Shown here piece after piece: positions 1-9,229 of a stretch of DNA of 64,000 nt (its first letter is position 1; the number at the start of each line of letters is the position of its first letter). Under the pieces are notes generated by a model. That model was not told where the DNA came from. It worked only from the letters and a program-made list of their open reading frames with translations, and made no database searches. The position numbers were made by a program, and so were the translations under genes. Location: positions 1 through 64,000 of the forward strand of contig CALMSX010000026.1 in NCBI GenBank assembly GCA_937872515.1, written 5' to 3'. The DNA comes from an uncultured Bacteroidota bacterium (lineage in GTDB: Bacteria; Bacteroidota; Bacteroidia; Chitinophagales; Saprospiraceae).

Positions 1-2
1 CA

Positions 3-3000
3 TGTGGCGATCTACCGTATGTCAAGATGGTTAAAAACCTTGGCACAGTTACAGCTAATGCCAATGGAACTTACACTGTTACCTACCAGGTAATCGTAAG
101 CAATGTTGGAGGAGCGTCTGGTAACTACAGTTTGAAAGATACTCCAGCCTTTGACGATGATGTCACTATTTTGTCAGGCAGTTATAGTGGGCAGGCTAGT
201 GGTTCAATGAATATCATAGGTAGCACCACTCTGGCAAACAATGCATCCATAGCAGGTGGGGCAACTCACATTTACAACATTAGCTTCAATGTAAGCCTGA
301 ACCTGGAACCAGGCTCAGCAGATGGTGGCGACAATATTTATACACCATGCACTGTTGTAGGAAATGGACCAGGTTGTAGTCCGGGTCAGGGCTTGTATAA
401 CAAGGCAGAGTTGGATAGAACAGGAGATGGAATTACAGATATTACGGATGATGCTTGTGGAGATATACCATATGTAACCATGGTTAAAAATCTGGGATCT
501 GTTGTTGCCAATGCCAATGGAACTTACACCGTAAACTATTCAATTGTAGTTAACAATGTGGGTGGAACAGCCGGAACTTATAGTCTGAAAGATACGCCTC
601 AGTTTGACAATGATATTACCATCAACAGTGGAAGCTTCAGCGGTCAGGCAAGTGGTGCTATGAATACTTCAGGCAGCACAACTTTGGCAACGAATGCGTC
701 CATCGCTTCAGGTAGTACTCACACTTACAATGTAAGCTTTAATGTTAGTCTGAACCTTGAACCAGGCTCAGCAGACGGAGGCGACAATGTATACACAGCT
801 TGTGGTGTATCAGGAAATGGTCCGGGTGGTCAACCAGGTCAGGGCTTGTATAACAAAGCTGAATTGGATAGAAACGGAGATAACATTACGGATGTAGTTG
901 ATGATGCTTGTGGGGATCTTCCATACGTGACCATGATTAAAAACCTTGGATCAGTTACAGCAAATGCCAACGGAAGTTATACTGTGACTTACCAAATCCT
1001 GGTTAAAAACAATGGAGGAGCAACAGGAAGTTATAGCCTGAAAGATACACCACAGTTTGACAACGATGTTACCATCAACAATGGTAGTTACAGTGGTCAG
1101 GCCAGCGGTGCGATGAATACCAGTGGCAGTACCACATTAGCAACCAATGTTTCAATTGGTGGTGGTACTACCCATACTTATAATTTAAGCTTTAATGTCA
1201 ATTTAAATCTTGAACCAGGTTCAGCAGATGGTGGCGACAATATCTATACACCTTGCGGTGTGATAGGTAATGGACCGGGCAGCCAACCAGGACAGGGCTT
1301 GTACAATAAAGCAGAATTAGACAGAAATGGTGATGGTATTACAGATATCACAGACGATGCGTGTGGTGATATTCCTTACCTAACCATGAAGAAAAACTTT
1401 GCCGGAGTGTTTGCTAACTCCAACGGTTCGTTCACAATAAACTATCAAATCATTGTAAACAACCTTGGTGGTGCAGCAGGAACCTATACTCTTAAAGACA
1501 GCCCTGCATTTGACAATGATGTTACCATCTTGAATGGTAGCTTTAGTGGTCAGGCTTCAGGAGCGATGAATACCAATGGTAGTACTACACTGGCAACCAA
1601 TGCTTCTATTGCAGCGGGATCAAGCCATACTTACAATGTCAGCTTTAATGTTAACCTAAATCTTGAACCAGGTTCAGCAGACGGTGGCGACAATATCTAT
1701 ACACCATGTGGTGTGATGGGTAATGGACCGGGCAGCCAACCAGGCCAAGGCTTATACAACAAAGCAGAGTTGGATAGCAATGGTGATGGATACACTGATA
1801 TTACAGATGATGCGTGTGGCGATATTCCTTATATCACCATGTTAAAGAATCTGGGCAGTGTCACAGCCAATGCAAATGGAAGTTATACCGTCAACTATGA
1901 AATCGTGGTCAAAAACGTGGGTGGTGCTGCTGGTACCTACAGCTTAAAAGACAGCCCTGATTTTGATGATGATGTAACCATAGTAAGTGGAAGTTATAGT
2001 GGACAGGCAGCAGGTAGCATGAATGTAATAGGTAGCACAACACTTGCCAACAATGCAACCATTGGTGCAGGAGTTACTCATACTTACAATGTAAGTTTTG
2101 TAGTAACCATTGATCTTGCCCCTGGCTCAGCAGATGGTGGTGACAATATTTATACACCGTGTACAATTGCAGGCAGTGGTCCGGGATGTCATCCAGGTCA
2201 AGGTTTGTACAACAGAGCAGAACTGGATAAAACCGGTGATGGTATTACCGATATTACAGATGATGCTTGTGGTGATCTTCCTTACATAACCATGGTTAAA
2301 AACCTGGGCACCGTAACAGCCAATGCAGACGGAAGCTACAATGTGAGTTATGCAATCCTAGTTTCAAATATTGGAGGTTCAACAAGTACTTATACCTTAA
2401 AAGATACTCCGTTGTTTGATGATGATGTTACCATCTTGGGTGGTAGCTATAGCGGCCAGGCAAGTGGTTCAATGAACCTGACAGGAAGTACAACCTTAGC
2501 AACGGGTGCCAGTATCTCAGGTGGTGTTAACCATACCTACAATGTAGTGTTTACTGTAAAACTTGATCTTGCAGCCAACTCAACTGACGGAGGAGATAAT
2601 GTTTACTCTCCATGTGAAGTAGCAGGCAATGGCCCTGGTAGCACACCAGGTCACGGCTTGTACAACCTTGCACAATTGGATCTGAATGGTGACGGAAACG
2701 CAGATTTGACAGATGATGCTTGTGGAGATATCCCATACATTACCATGATCAAAAACCTAGGTACCGTTACACCTGCAGCCAACGGAAGTTACAATGTTAC
2801 ATATTCTATCATTGTTAAAAACTTAGGTGGTACTGGTGGTTTCTATACCTTAAAAGATACGCCAAAGTTTGATGACGATGTGGTAATTAACAGTGGATCA
2901 TTCAGCGGACAAGCTAGTGGAAATATGAATTCAATTGGATTCACAGTTTTGGCTAACCATGTCAGCATCGGAGCAGGAGCTACTCATACTTATAATGTAA

Positions 3001-6000
3001 CCTTTAATGTATCACTTGACCTTACGCCATCTTCTGGAGGAGATAATATTTACTCTCCATGTACAGCAGTAGGTAATGGACCAGGATGTACTCCATTGTA
3101 TGGTCTTTACAACATGGCAGAACTTGATTGGAACAATGACAACATTCCGGATATTACGGATGATGCATGTGGAGACATTCCTGCTTGTGTAGGCAACTTT
3201 GTATGGCATGATCTTAATGGAAACGGAATTCAAGACAGCGGTGAGCCGGGTATTTCTAATGCAACTGTCACTTTGACTGATGCAGGTGGAAACCAGGTTA
3301 CGGATGCAGCTGGCTTGCAGGTCACTCCGGTTACAACGGGAGTAGATGGCGCTTACGAATTCTCCAATCTGGTACCAGGTCAGTACATTGTGAAATTTAC
3401 GGCTCCTTCAGGATACCTTGGCACTGCAGTTGACAAGGGCACTGAGGCTACAGACAGCGATGCGGATCCAATTACGGGTAAGAGTCATGTTATTAACCTG
3501 GCACCAGGTGTATGTGATGAAACGGTCGATGCCGGATTCTTCAAGTGCGCAAGCATAGGTGATTACGTTTGGGAAGATTTCAACTCAAATGGTATCCAGG
3601 ATCCAAGCGAATTCGGATTAGAAAGCGTAGTAGTATTGTTGAATGGAACAACAGGAAGTGGAGCTTCTGTTTCAATGACAGACACCACCGATGTGGACGG
3701 ACATTACTTGTTTGCTTGTCTTGCTCCAGGTACCTATACCATCACATTTGGTACACTTCCGGGTTATACATTTACCACTCAGGATGCTCCGGGTAGCAAT
3801 GATACAAATGACAGTGATGCCAATCCAACTACAGGTCAGACCGTGGCTGAAGTGCTTACTTCAGGTGAATCTAACCTTACTTATGATGCAGGTCTATTCA
3901 ACCTCGGAAGTATAGGAGACAGGGTTTGGCTTGATGTCAACGGAAATGGTTTGCAAGATGCTGGTGAAGTGGGTGTAAATGGAGTCAATGTAAATCTTTA
4001 CAAGGATGATAACATGGACAACGTACCTGATGGAGCTGCAATAAAAACAACAGTGACAGCAACCAATAGCAATGGAGCGGGATATTATTTATTCTCTAAC
4101 CTTGCTCCTGGTAAGTACATTGTTGAATTTAATCCTGCAAATACATACAAATTCACAACGCAAAACGTAACAGGATTTGCCACTGATGCAAACGATGTTA
4201 ATACAGATAGCGACGCAACACCATTTACCGGTCTTTCACATACGATAGTTTTATTGTCTGGTGAAAATGATCTTAGAATCGATGCGGGTATCTACAAACC
4301 ACTGTGTGTCGGTGACCAGGTTTGGGAAGATCATAATAACAATGGTGTGATTGATAATGGAGAGCTTCCATTTGCAGGTGTTCAACTTGCACTATGGAAA
4401 GACCTTGACAATGATGGACAGCCAGATACTGACACAGGAATGAGAGATGTAACCGGCGGAAATGGTAAATACCTATTCACTGGATTGGCACCAGGTCACT
4501 ATGTAATTCAAGTGACTCCGGCCAACTTCCTTCCAGGAGGTGCACTGCATGGATACACAACCAGCACCGGAAATGGAGTTATGGTAGACCCAGATAATGA
4601 TGTCAATGATGATGATAACGGTTTTGATCCGGGCTTGTCATTGGGAACCATTAGTAAGGCAGTAACCCTTATTACGGATACTGAGCCAGCAAACGACGGA
4701 GACACTGATATCAATACCAACTTAACCGTCGACTTCGGCTTCTTTAGAGTCAGTGCAATCGGTGATTATGTTTGGGAAGATAACAATGCCAACGGTATAC
4801 AGGATGCCACAGAAAGCGGAATCAACAACGTGAAAGTTTACCTCTTCAGGGCAGACCACACCTTGGTTGATACCATGAGAACAATGAGCAATCCTAATCA
4901 ACCGGCAAAACAAGGTTTCTACTTATTTGATAACCTTCAGCCGGGTGCATACTATGTGAAGTTTGATCTGCCAGTAGGATATTTTATGTCTTCAGCCAAC
5001 AAAGGTACAGATGATGCCAAAGACAGTGATGTGGATGGCACCAATGGACCTAATACTACCAAAGTTTACACTCTGGCAGCTTCTCAAAGAGATCTGTCTG
5101 TAGACGCAGGTATTTACAAAGAAGCCAGCCTTGGTGACTTCGTATGGATTGATTACATGAATCTGGAATCAGGTGTTTCAAACAATGCTGTTCAGGATAC
5201 CAATGACATCGGTCTGAATGGAGTACTGGTAAGCTTGTACAACGCTACTACCAATACCCTGATTGAGCAGATGTTGACTATCAACAGTCCGATCACTGGT
5301 GAGCCAGGATGGTACTTGTTCGATAAACTGCCTTCTGCCAACTACTACATCAAAGTTGACCTGCCTCAGGGTTATATCTTCGTAACTCCAAATGCAGGTG
5401 AAAATGATATGTCTGACAGTGATATAGTTGACTTTATCAATGGTACATCGCTTCCATTGCAGTTGTTGCCGGGAGAACACATCAGAGATCTGGATGCAGG
5501 TATCAAACAGGAAGTAGTATTACCGATTGTATTGGTTGAGTTCAGCGGAAAACACAATGGCCGCAACTTCTCCAACGAATTGTACTGGAGTACGGCATCA
5601 GAAGTCAACAACGACCACTTCGAAGTGATGAGGTCTTTGGATGGAAACAAATTTGAATCTATTGGCAAAGTAATGGGTGCCGGTAGCGCACATCAGCTGT
5701 CTTCTTACAACTTAGTAGATGACAAGTTGATCAAAGGACAACCTATCTATTACTACCAGTTGAAACAAGTTGATTTCGATGGCAACACTACCTTGTCTGA
5801 TGTAGTAACCATCAAGGTGGGTCAAAACATCGACAGAAATGTAGAGTTGTATCCAAACCCAGCCAACGAATTGGTGAACATCAGAATCAACGGCAATGCA
5901 GGTGACATGGTTACCGCCAACTTAATGGACAACACCGGTAAATTGGTTATGACCATGATTCGCACTGAATTAACCCAGTACACTGAAATGTTCAGATTTG

Positions 6001-6089
6001 ATGTAACTGCTATCCCATCAGGGGTTTATATGGTGAATATTGCAGTCGGAAACAAAGTGTTTACCCAGAAATTATTAATTATGGAGTAA
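3..6089 (+). CDS. Giant T9SS-exported repeat adhesin, 5' partial
   Basis: The frame is open to the left edge and already reads CGDLPYV, the end of a repeat, so the gene starts upstream and only its C-terminal ~2,030 residues are seen. From base 27 there are seven tandem ~151-residue repeats (to ~3191), each a DUF11-like beta-sandwich (TVTYQ…NVGG…YSLKDTP) followed by an Asp-rich segment (ELDRTGDGITDITDDACGD) that looks Ca-binding. Then come six SdrD_B/Cna_B-like modules with the signature GDYVWED.N.NGIQD, beginning near 3185, 3547, 3904, 4301, 4750 and 5128. A linker follows from ~5518, then a T9SS type A sorting domain (ELYPNPANELVNI, last ~90 residues) with C-terminal KLLIME. Role (inferred): surface adhesin or stalk, secreted through the outer membrane and anchored. 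A hairpin terminator follows. The repeat and module families are clear; the ligand is unknown. Confidence 0.93.
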   Translation, partial: CGDLPYVKMVKNLGTVTANANGTYTVTYQVIVSNVGGASGNYSLKDTPAFDDDVTILSGSYSGQASGSMNIIGSTTLANNASIAGGATHIYNISFNVSLNLEPGSADGGDNIYTPCTVVGNGPGCSPGQGLYNKAELDRTGDGITDITDDACGDIPYVTMVKNLGSVVANANGTYTVNYSIVVNNVGGTAGTYSLKDTPQFDNDITINSGSFSGQASGAMNTSGSTTLATNASIASGSTHTYNVSFNVSLNLEPGSADGGDNVYTACGVSGNGPGGQPGQGLYNKAELDRNGDNITDVVDDACGDLPYVTMIKNLGSVTANANGSYTVTYQILVKNNGGATGSYSLKDTPQFDNDVTINNGSYSGQASGAMNTSGSTTLATNVSIGGGTTHTYNLSFNVNLNLEPGSADGGDNIYTPCGVIGNGPGSQPGQGLYNKAELDRNGDGITDITDDACGDIPYLTMKKNFAGVFANSNGSFTINYQIIVNNLGGAAGTYTLKDSPAFDNDVTILNGSFSGQASGAMNTNGSTTLATNASIAAGSSHTYNVSFNVNLNLEPGSADGGDNIYTPCGVMGNGPGSQPGQGLYNKAELDSNGDGYTDITDDACGDIPYITMLKNLGSVTANANGSYTVNYEIVVKNVGGAAGTYSLKDSPDFDDDVTIVSGSYSGQAAGSMNVIGSTTLANNATIGAGVTHTYNVSFVVTIDLAPGSADGGDNIYTPCTIAGSGPGCHPGQGLYNRAELDKTGDGITDITDDACGDLPYITMVKNLGTVTANADGSYNVSYAILVSNIGGSTSTYTLKDTPLFDDDVTILGGSYSGQASGSMNLTGSTTLATGASISGGVNHTYNVVFTVKLDLAANSTDGGDNVYSPCEVAGNGPGSTPGHGLYNLAQLDLNGDGNADLTDDACGDIPYITMIKNLGTVTPAANGSYNVTYSIIVKNLGGTGGFYTLKDTPKFDDDVVINSGSFSGQASGNMNSIGFTVLANHVSIGAGATHTYNVTFNVSLDLTPSSGGDNIYSPCTAVGNGPGCTPLYGLYNMAELDWNNDNIPDITDDACGDIPACVGNFVWHDLNGNGIQDSGEPGISNATVTLTDAGGNQVTDAAGLQVTPVTTGVDGAYEFSNLVPGQYIVKFTAPSGYLGTAVDKGTEATDSDADPITGKSHVINLAPGVCDETVDAGFFKCASIGDYVWEDFNSNGIQDPSEFGLESVVVLLNGTTGSGASVSMTDTTDVDGHYLFACLAPGTYTITFGTLPGYTFTTQDAPGSNDTNDSDANPTTGQTVAEVLTSGESNLTYDAGLFNLGSIGDRVWLDVNGNGLQDAGEVGVNGVNVNLYKDDNMDNVPDGAAIKTTVTATNSNGAGYYLFSNLAPGKYIVEFNPANTYKFTTQNVTGFATDANDVNTDSDATPFTGLSHTIVLLSGENDLRIDAGIYKPLCVGDQVWEDHNNNGVIDNGELPFAGVQLALWKDLDNDGQPDTDTGMRDVTGGNGKYLFTGLAPGHYVIQVTPANFLPGGALHGYTTSTGNGVMVDPDNDVNDDDNGFDPGLSLGTISKAVTLITDTEPANDGDTDINTNLTVDFGFFRVSAIGDYVWEDNNANGIQDATESGINNVKVYLFRADHTLVDTMRTMSNPNQPAKQGFYLFDNLQPGAYYVKFDLPVGYFMSSANKGTDDAKDSDVDGTNGPNTTKVYTLAASQRDLSVDAGIYKEASLGDFVWIDYMNLESGVSNNAVQDTNDIGLNGVLVSLYNATTNTLIEQMLTINSPITGEPGWYLFDKLPSANYYIKVDLPQGYIFVTPNAGENDMSDSDIVDFINGTSLPLQLLPGEHIRDLDAGIKQEVVLPIVLVEFSGKHNGRNFSNELYWSTASEVNNDHFEVMRSLDGNKFESIGKVMGAGSAHQLSSYNLVDDKLIKGQPIYYYQLKQVDFDGNTTLSDVVTIKVGQNIDRNVELYPNPANELVNIRINGNAGDMVTANLMDNTGKLVMTMIRTELTQYTEMFRFDVTAIPSGVYMVNIAVGNKVFTQKLLIME
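27..3191 (+). repeat. Seven tandem 453-bp coding repeats
   Basis: Units start at 27, 480, 933, 1386, 1839, 2292 and 2745. The first six are exactly 453 bp and in phase. The seventh is two codons shorter because the stretch before GGDN is contracted (DLTPSSGGDN against NLEPGSADGGDN). Units 2-4 share GAMNT.GSTTLAT and a GPGG/GPGS variant. Units 1 and 5 share a GSMN[IV]IGSTTLANN signature with GPGC. Units 6 and 7 are the most diverged. Each unit ends in DDACGD(I/L)P. The truncated unit at bases 3-26 shows that the array continues upstream of the window. Confidence 0.95.
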
Positions 6090-6136
6090 GCCAGGTTTCA
6101 GGTACAGATAAGATTTTAATACTTATAAGCACAATA

Positions 6137-6169
6137 AACGGCCTCACATTCAGTTGTGGGGTCGTTTTT
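6137..6169 (+). terminator. Rho-independent terminator of the adhesin gene
   Basis: An 11-bp stem AACGGCCTCAC / GTGGGGTCGTT with two G-U pairs and an 8-base loop runs into a short T tract. It lies 48 bases after the adhesin stop codon. Confidence 0.8.
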
Positions 6170-6235
6170 ATTTTTGGCAAATTGCCATTTTCGCATTTTT
6201 TTATTTTTAATTTGCATAAAAAATAAAAAATTATT

Positions 6236-7126
6236 TTGCAACTTTCAGTTACAGGACTTGCCAGGTTGAGGTTAAATATTGCCGTATTTCTTTTTGGATT
6301 TACAGCTATTTTAGGCAAACTTATTTCTACCAATGCCATAGCCATCGTCTTTTGGCGCATGTTTTTTGCCCTGGGATTTTTACTGCTATACAAGAGGTGG
6401 CACTCTAAAAATTTTGAGAAACTCACCTTGCCTGTACAATTGAAATTATTTGCCATAGGCTGTATCATTGCCCTCCATTGGTTTTGTTTTTATGGATCGG
6501 TAAAGTTATCCCACGTTTCGGTGGCCCTGATTTGTATGGCCCTTACCCCTCTTTTCACCGCCCTGATTGAACCTATCATTTTGAAACAGAAGATACGGAT
6601 GACAGACCTGTGGGTTTCAGCGGCGGTGACGCCTTTGATTTACCTAATGATTGGAGGTATCCTTGAATTTCAATGGTGGGGATTTGTGCTGGGTGTACTG
6701 GCTGCCTTATTAGCTGCTGTTTTTTCTGTTTTGAACAAAGCAAGTCTTGGTATTACAGATTCTGAAACTTTTATATTGTATGAATTTTTGGGTGTTTTCT
6801 TCTTTAGCGCTATTCCCATGGCATACCTTCTTACCAATCAGCCTTTGCATGTTCTTATTCCTTTAAATGTTTATGACTTGATTTACATGTTGGTGTTGTC
6901 TTATTTTTGCACCCACATTGCATTTAAACTAACCATTAAAGGAATGAAGCACGTTTCTGCTTTTGAAACCAACCTGATTATCGGACTGGAGCCCTTATAT
7001 GGGATATTGATGGCTGTTTTTATTTTTAAAGAATATCAACACTTTACAGCCCAGTTCTATTTTGCTTCCTTATGTATCCTGGGTATCGTAATTTTGTATC
7101 CAATTTATCGCCTTAAAAACGTTTAA
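6236..7126 (+). CDS. EamA/DMT-family inner-membrane transporter
   Basis: This 296-residue, very hydrophobic protein has about ten predicted membrane segments arranged as two EamA halves. The first segment starts at residue ~14 (NIAVFLFGFTAILGKLI), and the second half begins around residue 150 (WGFVLGVLAALLAAVFSVLNK). This is the drug/metabolite transporter (RhaT/RarD-like) layout, and the substrate cannot be read from sequence. An in-frame stop at 6224-6226 rules out any earlier start. TTG at 6236 is therefore the likely start; TTG at 6266 is the alternative. An A/T-only inverted repeat (6196-6230) lies directly upstream. The next gene starts one base after the stop, so the two are co-transcribed. 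Confidence 0.9.
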   Translation: MQLSVTGLARLRLNIAVFLFGFTAILGKLISTNAIAIVFWRMFFALGFLLLYKRWHSKNFEKLTLPVQLKLFAIGCIIALHWFCFYGSVKLSHVSVALICMALTPLFTALIEPIILKQKIRMTDLWVSAAVTPLIYLMIGGILEFQWWGFVLGVLAALLAAVFSVLNKASLGITDSETFILYEFLGVFFFSAIPMAYLLTNQPLHVLIPLNVYDLIYMLVLSYFCTHIAFKLTIKGMKHVSAFETNLIIGLEPLYGILMAVFIFKEYQHFTAQFYFASLCILGIVILYPIYRLKNV

Positions 7127-7127
7127 C

Positions 7128-7769
7128 ATGGTTGTATCTGATGATCTGCAATCTTATCTTGATAAACACATCAGTGGGCTTGACCCTTATCTTACAGAAG
7201 TGGAACGCTCCACCTATGTCAATGAATTGCAGCCGCATATGGTTAGTGGCATTCACCAAGGTATGTTTTTATCCATGCTGGTAGTATTAAAACAACCAAA
7301 GCACGTAATTGAAATAGGTACTTTTACCGGCTTTGCTGCCATAGCTTTGTCAAAAAACCTTAGTGAAGAGGGAAAGGTGGTTACAATTGAAAAAGACCCT
7401 GAAATGGCAGAAAAAGCCCGGAAAAACATAAACGAATCTGAATATGGAACCAAAATAGTTCAAATAACCGGAGATGCCGCATTTGAGCTACCACTGCTCT
7501 TGAAAGAATATGTTTTTGAAATGGCCTTTATTGACGCCGACAAAGCTAAAAATAAGGAGTATTATGAATTACTTGTTAATGCCATGCCTTCACAAAGCCT
7601 CATCTTAATTGATAATGTTTTGTGGAAGGGTAGGGTTGTGGATGAGAACATTAAAGATGCAACAACAAATTCCTTTAGAGCTTTAAACGAATTTATCACC
7701 CGAGATCCAAGAGTTGATGCTTGCATCTTACCTATTCGGGACGGAATCTGGATGATACAAAAAAAATAA
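7128..7769 (+). CDS. SAM-dependent O-methyltransferase (catechol/caffeoyl-CoA type)
   Basis: This 213-residue protein belongs to the class I methyltransferase family 3 group. SAM motif I is VIEIGTFTGFAA (residues ~60-71). The acidic residue ending beta-2 is in TIEKDPEMAEKARKN. The metal-coordinating stretch is FIDADKAKNKEYY (~residues 135-147), followed by ILIDNVLWKG. Members are cytoplasmic, depend on a divalent metal and methylate hydroxyl groups of small aromatic substrates; the substrate here is unknown. The ATG follows the transporter stop by one base, indicating translational coupling. A shared hairpin with the convergent DUF1501 gene ends the transcript. Confidence 0.92.
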   Translation: MVVSDDLQSYLDKHISGLDPYLTEVERSTYVNELQPHMVSGIHQGMFLSMLVVLKQPKHVIEIGTFTGFAAIALSKNLSEEGKVVTIEKDPEMAEKARKNINESEYGTKIVQITGDAAFELPLLLKEYVFEMAFIDADKAKNKEYYELLVNAMPSQSLILIDNVLWKGRVVDENIKDATTNSFRALNEFITRDPRVDACILPIRDGIWMIQKK

Positions 7770-7800
7770 GCCCGTATGCAATATGGCACACAGGCTTATT
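7765..7800. terminator. Hairpin between convergent genes
   Basis: An 8-bp perfect stem AATAAGCC / GGCTTATT encloses 20 bases and is flanked by A-rich sequence on the left and by TTAAAAAA on the right. It begins at the methyltransferase stop codon and probably serves both this gene and the minus-strand DUF1501 gene. Confidence 0.65.
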
Positions 7801-7818
7801 AAAAAACATCTGGATATT

Positions 7819-9222
7819 TTATATAGTCAGAAATCCAAGTGGATTTCCACTACCTATGCTATAGAAATTGCCAAGATTAGGATATAGATCTAATAAATTG
7901 CTATTAGGTACACCAAACCACATGGCCAATTCCGCAAAATATTCTTCTGCGGCAGTAGTTGGTATCATTACACCTCCTCCAACTTCTAGTGGACCATTGA
8001 GTTGTAACATTGGATATTCTCCATAAATTTTTTGCCCGTTGACAGCTCCACCCATGACAAAAACATTGGTTCCCCAAGCGTGGTCTGTTCCATTGCCATT
8101 GGAGGTAAGGGTGCGATTAAATTCCGATAATGTAAATGTGGTTACTTCATTCAACTTGTTGATGCTTGTAAGTGCCTGGTGGAATTCTCCAATTGCATTG
8201 TCCACTTCTTCCAACATTATTTCCTGATTGCCCAACAACTCATCATGGTGATCCCATCCACCATAATCAATGAAAAAGATCTGCCTGTTCATTCCCAAAC
8301 TGCTCTGTGAGGCTATGATTTTGGCAACCATTTTAAAGGAATCAGAAAGATAGCTATTAGAAAATACCCCTGTGAATGCTGGTGCATTGGTCAGGGCAGT
8401 TGTTATCTGCGCATTTCCGGTACGGGCACTTTTGGTTATGTTTTTATACGTTTGCTCAAAAATATTTTGATAGGTAGCATCCAACATATTGGTAATGTTG
8501 TTCTTCCTCAAAGAATTATACCACCAGCCATCGTTGTCATCATTGATACCTACAGGGCCGTAAGGACTTAAGGTAAATTCAACACTATTATTACCCGTTT
8601 CAAATAAATTAGTGCCGGACAGCGACATGGCCATTGAAATATTGGTATTCGAATTACAGGAAGTGAGCAAATCTGCCATCCTGCCACCCCAACCGGTTGC
8701 AGCTCTTGCATGTGAGAATCCCGTCTGCCAGTGCATCTGTTGGTCAGAGTGTGAGAACAAGCCCAGTGGCGCAACTACACTCTCATTGTAAAATTCTTCT
8801 TTGGTAATAGGGGCTACAAGAGCACCTATATTCGATATAAAGGCTACATCACCTGAATTGAACAATGCCTGGATCTTTGGCATAGACGGATGTACCCCAA
8901 ACTGCCTGCCCGGAGTATTGATGGCATTGATGGCTCTGATCTCATTCAATGGTAAAGCCAGATTGCTGCGCGTAGCAGCATACATGTTGTATTCTGATGT
9001 GGTGCGGGGCAATAACATATTAAACGCATCCAGCCCCCCGGAATTAAACAAACACACCAACGCTTTGTAATCAGTACAACTGGCCACACTTGAGTTGTTG
9101 ATTGACATAGCATTCATTGCTTTTAAGTTGAGCAATGATGACAGAAAGGTAGTTCCACCCACTGCAACACAACTGGCCTGTCCAATAAATTTTCTTCTGC
9201 TTATTTTATAGCTGTTGATCAT
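7819..9222 (-). CDS. DUF1501 family protein, Tat-exported
   Basis: This 467-residue protein starts with a twin-arginine signal (SRRKFIG at residues 8-14, then a hydrophobic stretch and a small-residue region), so it is probably exported folded by the Tat system. The body matches the DUF1501 family (LVCLFNSGGLDAFNMLLP, GVHPSMPKI, FIDYGGWDHHDE, DHAWGTNVFVMGGAVNG), which is related to the alkaline phosphatase/sulfatase superfamily by its His/Asp-rich core. No activity is established that I know of. It lies 7 bases downstream of the DUF1800 gene. The DUF1800-DUF1501 pair is a widely conserved operon in Bacteroidota, Planctomycetota and Proteobacteria. It has no T9SS domain, unlike its operon partner at 11130-11876. 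Confidence 0.92.
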   Translation of the reverse strand: MINSYKISRRKFIGQASCVAVGGTTFLSSLLNLKAMNAMSINNSSVASCTDYKALVCLFNSGGLDAFNMLLPRTTSEYNMYAATRSNLALPLNEIRAINAINTPGRQFGVHPSMPKIQALFNSGDVAFISNIGALVAPITKEEFYNESVVAPLGLFSHSDQQMHWQTGFSHARAATGWGGRMADLLTSCNSNTNISMAMSLSGTNLFETGNNSVEFTLSPYGPVGINDDNDGWWYNSLRKNNITNMLDATYQNIFEQTYKNITKSARTGNAQITTALTNAPAFTGVFSNSYLSDSFKMVAKIIASQSSLGMNRQIFFIDYGGWDHHDELLGNQEIMLEEVDNAIGEFHQALTSINKLNEVTTFTLSEFNRTLTSNGNGTDHAWGTNVFVMGGAVNGQKIYGEYPMLQLNGPLEVGGGVMIPTTAAEEYFAELAMWFGVPNSNLLDLYPNLGNFYSIGSGNPLGFLTI

Positions 9223-9229
9223 GGTACCC

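Noticed and set aside
1..3191. CRISPR-like direct repeats
   Set aside because: The repeats are 453 bp, in frame and coding; there are no short repeats with unique spacers anywhere in the window.
2551..3233. Minus-strand open frames inside the adhesin repeats
   Set aside because: They are opposite a clear coding frame, do not recur in all repeat copies, and have no family features.
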